Positions 59,837-64,000 of a stretch of 64,000 nt of DNA are shown here, one piece after another (position 1 is the stretch's first letter; each line of letters opens with the position of its first letter). Under the pieces are notes generated by a model. The model ran no database searches, had not been told where the DNA came from, and saw only the letters and a program-made list of their open reading frames with translations. The DNA is from Pararhizobium sp. IMCC21322 (GTDB lineage Bacteria; Pseudomonadota; Alphaproteobacteria; Rhizobiales; GCA-2746425). Location of the stretch: the NCBI RefSeq assembly GCF_030758295.1, contig NZ_CP132335.1, positions 1,526,412 through 1,590,411 of the forward strand, read 5' to 3'. The translations under genes and the position numbers were made by a program.

Positions 59837-60838
59837 TCAGGACTTAAGCGGCTTCAATGTGCCGCGTTCAACCACGGAGCACGGAAAAATCCGTGTCTCC
59901 ATGGCGCGTCCCGGATCATCAACCAGCGAAACAACCAGTTCGATCGAACTTAAAATAATATCAGGTGTTGGTTGGCGAATGGTCGATAGATTATAGGCCG
60001 ACCAGGCCGACATATGCATGTCATTGAAGCCCAGAAACCCTATATCACCCGGGATCGAGAGCCCGTTATTGCGGGCAGCATCCATGGCCCCCATACAGAT
60101 CAGATCATCCCCGCAAAAAATTGCTTCGACCTGTTGATTTCCCAACAATTCCAGCATGGCTTCCTGACCGGCATCATAATTATAGGCCGTCGCATAAACG
60201 ACGTCTGCAATTTCGATATTCGAAGCTTTCAACTGGCTGAGGAAACCGCTGGCTCTGTCCTGGGTGGATGTCGCCATTTGCGGCCCACCGAGAAATGCAA
60301 TCTTCTTGTAGCCGTGTCGCATCAGCGTATCTGCGGCCATGCGTCCACAGGCCAGATTATCAATGCCAACAACGTGTACAGGTGAGCCTTGTTCAAATCG
60401 GCCAAAGGCATGAACCACAGGCATATTGGCATTTTTGAAAGCGCGCGAGAATCGGGGTTGCAGCGTTGATGTGGCAACAATTACACCGTCCACATTGTAT
60501 TGCCGCAGCATCTGAACCGAGTGTTCCGGATTGGTTTCATTGGTCAGATTGACGAGGAGGGGACGCAACCCCCGCTCTTGAAGGGCACGTGTGTAGAGAT
60601 CAAACACCTCCAAGAAAATTGGGTTCTGAAAATTATTGGCCACCAGACCAATAAGTTTGGTGCGGTTTGTTGCCAGGCTCCGGGCGATCAGGCTTGGACT
60701 ATAGCCCAACTCACGGGAAGCTTTTTCCACTTTTTTGCGGGTCTTTTCAGAGACACTTGCCCCTTCTGTATAGGTCCGCGAAACAGCAGAGCGGGAGACG
60801 CCTGCGCGCTCTGCCACATCTTTCAGGGTTACCACCAT
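59837..60838 (-). CDS. LacI-family repressor of the inositol genes
   Basis: 333 residues with an N-terminal LacI helix-turn-helix (TLKDVAERAGVSRSAVSRTYTEG in pieces, residues 3-27; hinge about 45-60) and a periplasmic-binding-like effector domain (about 62-330). Two identical 22-bp GCAACCGGTTGC-centred palindromes lie beside the iol operons and upstream of the transporter gene, the expected arrangement for this repressor. The second site is 90 bp before its own start, so it may be autoregulated. Confidence 0.93.
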   Translation of the reverse strand: MVVTLKDVAERAGVSRSAVSRTYTEGASVSEKTRKKVEKASRELGYSPSLIARSLATNRTKLIGLVANNFQNPIFLEVFDLYTRALQERGLRPLLVNLTNETNPEHSVQMLRQYNVDGVIVATSTLQPRFSRAFKNANMPVVHAFGRFEQGSPVHVVGIDNLACGRMAADTLMRHGYKKIAFLGGPQMATSTQDRASGFLSQLKASNIEIADVVYATAYNYDAGQEAMLELLGNQQVEAIFCGDDLICMGAMDAARNNGLSIPGDIGFLGFNDMHMSAWSAYNLSTIRQPTPDIILSSIELVVSLVDDPGRAMETRIFPCSVVERGTLKPLKS

Positions 60839-60927
60839 TTTATGCTGCGTCTCTCATTCTGGTTGTTTGCGGTTGCACGCTAATATCACCAATGTTTCCA
60901 GTGCTTAGTCAGAAAGTCCAAACATTT

Positions 60928-60949
60928 TTTTTGCAACCGGTTGCAAAAA
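60928..60949. promoter_or_regulatory. LacI-type operator upstream of the inositol ABC transporter
   Basis: Perfect 22-bp palindrome, TTTTTGCAACC plus reverse complement, identical to the site at 57743-57764. Located between the LacI start (60838) and the binding-protein start (61032). Confidence 0.93.
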
Positions 60950-61031
60950 CTAAAATTCCGTGATTACCTGAAGGCGGGAGATGCTTATCTGACCCGGTAA
61001 GATCTGTTTGAATTTTTTGGGAGGAACCAAA

Positions 61032-61985
61032 GTGAAAAGAATTACAAAACACCTGATGGGCGCCGTTCTTGGAGCCGCTGTTGCAGTGACAGGATTCGCC
61101 ACCACCGCTCAGGCGGAAGGCGAAAAATACATTCTTGTCAGCCACGCACCGGATTCCGATAGCTGGTGGAACACCATCAAAAACGGCATCGCACTTGCCG
61201 GTGAGCAGATGGGTGTGGAAGTCGAATACCGTAATCCACCAACTGGCGATCTGGCCGATATGGCCCGCATCCTCGAGCAGGCCGCGGCATCTGGCCCTGA
61301 TGGCATCATCACAACGCTGGCTGATTTTGATGTGCTGAGCGGACCGATCAGAGCAGCTGTTGATCAGGGCATCAACGTTATCATCATGAATTCAGGCACA
61401 CCTGAGCAAACACGCGAAGTTGGTGCTTTGATGTTTGTTGGCCAGCCTGAATATGATGCGGGCCTTGCGGCCGGTATTCGCGCCAAGGGCGACGGAATTG
61501 GCTCATTCGTTTGCGTGAACCACGTCATTTCCAACACTGTTGTGGCAGAACGTTGCCGCGGCTTTGCTGATGGTTTGGGTGTTGATCTTGGCAGCCAGAT
61601 GATCGATAGCGGACAGGATCCGTCTGAAATCAAAAATCGTGTTCAAGCCTATCTGACAGCCAATCCTGATACAGATGCGGTTCTGACACTTGGACCAACA
61701 TCTGCTGACCCAACCATTCTTGCTCTGCAGGAAATGGGTCTGGCCGGTGATATCTACTTTGGTACATTCGATCTTGGAACCGAGATCGTGAAAGGCATCA
61801 AAGACGGCATCATCCAGTGGGGCATCGATCAACAGCCATTCCTGCAGGCCTATCTGCCGGTTGTGATCCTCACAAACTATGACCGCTACGGTGTATTGCC
61901 GGGCAACAACATCAACTCTGGTCCTGGCTTCGTCACAAAAGACGCTTTGGCACAAGTTGAAAAATGGGCTGGCGAATACCGCTAG
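61032..61985 (+). CDS. Inositol-type ABC transporter substrate-binding protein
   Basis: Periplasmic binding protein (Peripla_BP_4 family), 317 residues with signal peptide VKRITKHLMGAVLGAAVAVTGF ending near TTAQA (residue about 28). Mature start EGEKYILVSHAPDSDSWW and later GTFDLGTEIVKGIKDGIIQWGIDQQPFLQAY (in parts). GTG start 61032 with GGGAGGAA upstream. Inositol is the likely ligand because of the shared LacI operator and IolB/C/D/E genes; the sequence alone does not prove it. Confidence 0.88.
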   Translation: MKRITKHLMGAVLGAAVAVTGFATTAQAEGEKYILVSHAPDSDSWWNTIKNGIALAGEQMGVEVEYRNPPTGDLADMARILEQAAASGPDGIITTLADFDVLSGPIRAAVDQGINVIIMNSGTPEQTREVGALMFVGQPEYDAGLAAGIRAKGDGIGSFVCVNHVISNTVVAERCRGFADGLGVDLGSQMIDSGQDPSEIKNRVQAYLTANPDTDAVLTLGPTSADPTILALQEMGLAGDIYFGTFDLGTEIVKGIKDGIIQWGIDQQPFLQAYLPVVILTNYDRYGVLPGNNINSGPGFVTKDALAQVEKWAGEYR

Positions 61986-61999
61986 AACCCCTTTCTTCG

Positions 62000-62036
62000 G
62001 CGGCGCTCCCAGAATTTGGGGGTGCCGCAGCTTTTT
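62000..62036 (+). terminator. Terminator after the inositol binding-protein gene
   Basis: Stem CGGCGCTCCCA (62001-62011) with TGGGGGTGCCG (62017-62027), two G-U pairs, loop of 5 nt, one more outer pair, and five T at 62032-62036. Partial attenuation before the permease gene is likely. Confidence 0.82.
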
Positions 62037-62103
62037 CTGTTCAGTTTCCAATTAGGGTCGGGCTCAAGGGTTTTGGCCCCTATTCATATTAGGGACACAT
62101 AAA

Positions 62104-63216
62104 ATGTCAGACGCTGCGCAAGGTGACGAGCGTATCAAGGAAATTTCAGGTTTCCGAAAATCGCTTATCCGGCCCGAATTAGGCGGAATTGTTGGAGCAA
62201 TTGCCGTCTTTACATTCTTCATTCTATTCGCTCACGATAGCGGAATGTTCAACAGCCAGGGCGTGTTGAACTGGTCTATCGTATCCGCGCAATTCATGAT
62301 TATCGCCGTTGGCGCATGTCTGCTGATGATCGCCGGTGAGTTCGATCTCAGTGTCGGTTCCATGATCGGCTTTGCCGGCATGATGATTGCCATATTCAGT
62401 GTTACACTGGGTTGGCCGGTCTGGATGGCCATTCTGGTGACCTTCGTGCTGTGCGTCGCAATCGGCGGGCTGAATGGGTACATCGTCGTGCGAACAGGAC
62501 TGCCAAGTTTTATTGTCACGCTGGCGTTTCTGTTCATCCTGCGTGGCTTCACCATCTTCCTTCCTCAGACTGTTGAGCGCAAAACCATTATTGGCGGTAT
62601 TCGCGATGTGGCAGAAGGTGATTGGCTTGCACCGGTATTCGGCGGAAAAATTGGCGGACCAATTTTCCAGTGGATGGGGGAAGCAGGTCTGATTGCTGTT
62701 TTCGAACGAGGAAATCGTGCAGGTCAGCCGGTTGTAGATGGCATCCCGATGCTGATCGTCTGGGCGCTTGTTCTGGTCGCTTTCGGGCATTTCCTTCTAA
62801 CCCGCACCCGCTTCGGTAACTGGATTTTCGCTTCAGGTGGCGATGCTCAGGCCGCGCGTTATGTCGGTGTCCCTGTCAACAAGGTGAAAATCCTGATGTT
62901 CATGTTCACGGCATTCTGTGCCACGGTATTTGCAACCTGTCAGGTCATGGAATTTGGCTCGGCTGGCGCGGATCGCGGTTTGCTGAAAGAGTTTGAGGCC
63001 ATCATTGCAGTGGTGATCGGTGGTGCATTGCTTACCGGCGGTTATGGCTCGGTTATTGGTGCCGCTCTCGGGGCGCTAATCTTTGGCGTCGTCCAGCAGG
63101 GACTGTTCTTTGCCGGTGTTGAAAGTTCGCTGTTCCGGGTGTTCCTCGGAGTCATTCTTTTGATGGCGGTGATTTTGAACACCTATATTCGTCGCATGAT
63201 TACAGGGGAGCGATAA
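62104..63216 (+). CDS. Inositol-type ABC transporter permease
   Basis: 370-residue CUT2-type membrane permease with ACLLMIAGEFDLSVGSMIGFAGM near residue 75 and AVVIGGALLTGGYGSVIG near 300. Larger than RbsC (about 320) owing to a polar loop at about 155-210 (RDVAEGDWLAPVFGGKIGG). Start ATG 62104 after the terminator. Only one permease gene is present, so the channel is probably a homodimer. Confidence 0.9.
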   Translation: MSDAAQGDERIKEISGFRKSLIRPELGGIVGAIAVFTFFILFAHDSGMFNSQGVLNWSIVSAQFMIIAVGACLLMIAGEFDLSVGSMIGFAGMMIAIFSVTLGWPVWMAILVTFVLCVAIGGLNGYIVVRTGLPSFIVTLAFLFILRGFTIFLPQTVERKTIIGGIRDVAEGDWLAPVFGGKIGGPIFQWMGEAGLIAVFERGNRAGQPVVDGIPMLIVWALVLVAFGHFLLTRTRFGNWIFASGGDAQAARYVGVPVNKVKILMFMFTAFCATVFATCQVMEFGSAGADRGLLKEFEAIIAVVIGGALLTGGYGSVIGAALGALIFGVVQQGLFFAGVESSLFRVFLGVILLMAVILNTYIRRMITGER

Positions 63217-63217
63217 G

Positions 63218-63997
63218 ATGGCTGATCCAATCATTCGAATGAGCAACATCGAAAAGCACTTTGGCAGTGTGATCGCGCTGGCCGGAGTGACCCTGGAAGT
63301 GAATCCCGCCGAATGCCATTGCCTTCTGGGCGATAATGGTGCCGGTAAATCCACTTTCATCAAAACCATGTCCGGCGTTCATAAGCCAACCAAGGGCGAG
63401 ATTTATTTCGAAGGTAAACCTTTGTCTTTCGCCGAGCCTCGGGATGCGATCACAGCTGGCATTGCAACCGTGTATCAAGATCTGGCGATGATCCCGCTCA
63501 TGTCTGTCAGCCGCAACTTTTTCATGGGCAATGAGCCCACGAAGAAAAAGTTCGGCGTTTCTGTCTTTGATCACGAATATGCCAATGAAGTGACTATGAC
63601 TGAAATGAAGACGATGGGCATTAATCTGCGTGGTCCCGATCAGGCGGTGGGAACACTGTCCGGCGGGGAACGCCAGACAGTCGCAATCGCCAGAGCGGTC
63701 CATTTCGGCGCCAAGGTTCTGATCCTGGATGAGCCGACATCAGCTCTTGGTGTGCGCCAGACGTCCAATGTTCTGGCGACCATCGACAAGGTGCGCAAAA
63801 GTGGCATTGCCGTTGTTTTCATCACCCACAATGTACGCCATGCCATGGCTGTGGGTGACCGGTTCACTGTGTTGAATCGGGGCAAGACATTGGGAACGGC
63901 ACTGAAAGGTGAAATCACACCTGAAGAGCTACAGGATCTGATGGCTGGCGGGCAGGAACTGGCAACCCTTGAAGGATCTCTGGGCGGCACTGTTTAA
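63218..63997 (+). CDS. Inositol-type ABC transporter ATPase (single domain)
   Basis: 259-residue single-ABC-domain ATPase: Walker A GDNGAGKST near residue 39, signature LSGGERQTVAIARA and Walker B LILDEPTSALG. It lacks the second half found in RbsA-type proteins, so it must dimerise. ATG 63218 follows the permease stop by 1 nt. Ends 4 nt before the window edge with a complete stop. Confidence 0.92.
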   Translation: MADPIIRMSNIEKHFGSVIALAGVTLEVNPAECHCLLGDNGAGKSTFIKTMSGVHKPTKGEIYFEGKPLSFAEPRDAITAGIATVYQDLAMIPLMSVSRNFFMGNEPTKKKFGVSVFDHEYANEVTMTEMKTMGINLRGPDQAVGTLSGGERQTVAIARAVHFGAKVLILDEPTSALGVRQTSNVLATIDKVRKSGIAVVFITHNVRHAMAVGDRFTVLNRGKTLGTALKGEITPEELQDLMAGGQELATLEGSLGGTV

Positions 63998-64000
63998 GCT

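Noticed and set aside
1-64000. tRNA, rRNA, CRISPR arrays, phage genes
   Set aside because: Looked for by eye across the window; no cloverleaf, regular spacer-repeat array or phage structural gene was recognised. A short tRNA could still be missed without a scan.

Overview
The window looks like a chromosomal segment of a marine-type alphaproteobacterium (Rhodobacterales or Hyphomicrobiales). The grounds are moderate GC, many TRAP and ABC uptake operons, DctB/DctD-like signalling, a PuuD-type urate hydroxylase, an inositol cluster under a LacI regulator, and tightly overlapping ATGA/TGATG gene junctions. The exact taxon cannot be read from the sequence. No tRNA, rRNA or CRISPR array was recognised. 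Almost everything encodes scavenging and breakdown of small organic compounds.

Layout. 1-3.8 kb: a DctP-type TRAP transporter pair (large subunit cut by the window edge) with an N-formylglutamate amidohydrolase, divergent from an RpiR regulator that is followed by a degenerate acylphosphatase-like gene. 3.9-12.3 kb: a purine operon with a Rieske-only ferredoxin-like protein, a Rieske-less oxygenase catalytic subunit, a GST-like protein, a complete BMP-type nucleoside/purine ABC transporter and guanine deaminase. 12.4-20.5 kb: an accessory stretch with an SDR, a LysR regulator, two tandem double NTF2/SnoaL genes, a secreted protein, and a flavin monooxygenase/DUF1127/methyltransferase group divergent from a GlxA-type regulator. 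20.6-27.1 kb: a DctB/DctD-like two-component system whose regulator lacks the GAFTGA loop, followed by a TAXI-TRAP transporter. 27.3-29.8 kb: a SulP transporter gene split by an IS5-family element, and a small XRE regulator. 30.2-38.1 kb: urate/allantoin catabolism (permease, ureidoglycolate lyase, ureidoglycine aminohydrolase, allantoinase-OHCU decarboxylase fusion, LysR, divergent PuuD urate hydroxylase), then DUF427 and a Tag-like DNA glycosylase. 38.1-44.1 kb: carbonic anhydrase and a Liv-type ABC operon. 44.2-53 kb: an aldolase relic, an SDR plus UxaA-type dehydratase, a GntR regulator and an RbsACCB-type ABC operon, tied together by three copies of one operator. 53-64 kb: inositol catabolism (IolJ, B, C, D; Gfo/Idh dehydrogenase; IolE), its LacI regulator and an inositol-type ABC transporter, sharing two identical palindromic operators.

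How the genes work together. The most interesting reading is that 3.9-12.3 kb encodes import and N-demethylation of methylated purines. The architecture (catalytic subunit without a Rieske cluster, separate Rieske domain, GST-like partner) parallels the NdmC/NdmD/NdmE 7-methylxanthine N7-demethylase of caffeine-degrading Pseudomonas, but sits beside guanine deaminase and a purine ABC importer. The product, xanthine, would feed the urate/allantoin genes at 30-37 kb once oxidised by a xanthine dehydrogenase that is not in this window. This function is inferred from architecture and context, not demonstrated.

Three regulatory modules can be read directly from repeated palindromes: CTGCGGA-N2-TCCGCAG (DctBD/TAXI), CTATTATATTAGTRT (GntR/UxaA/ABC) and a 22-bp GCAACCGGTTGC-centred LacI site (inositol).
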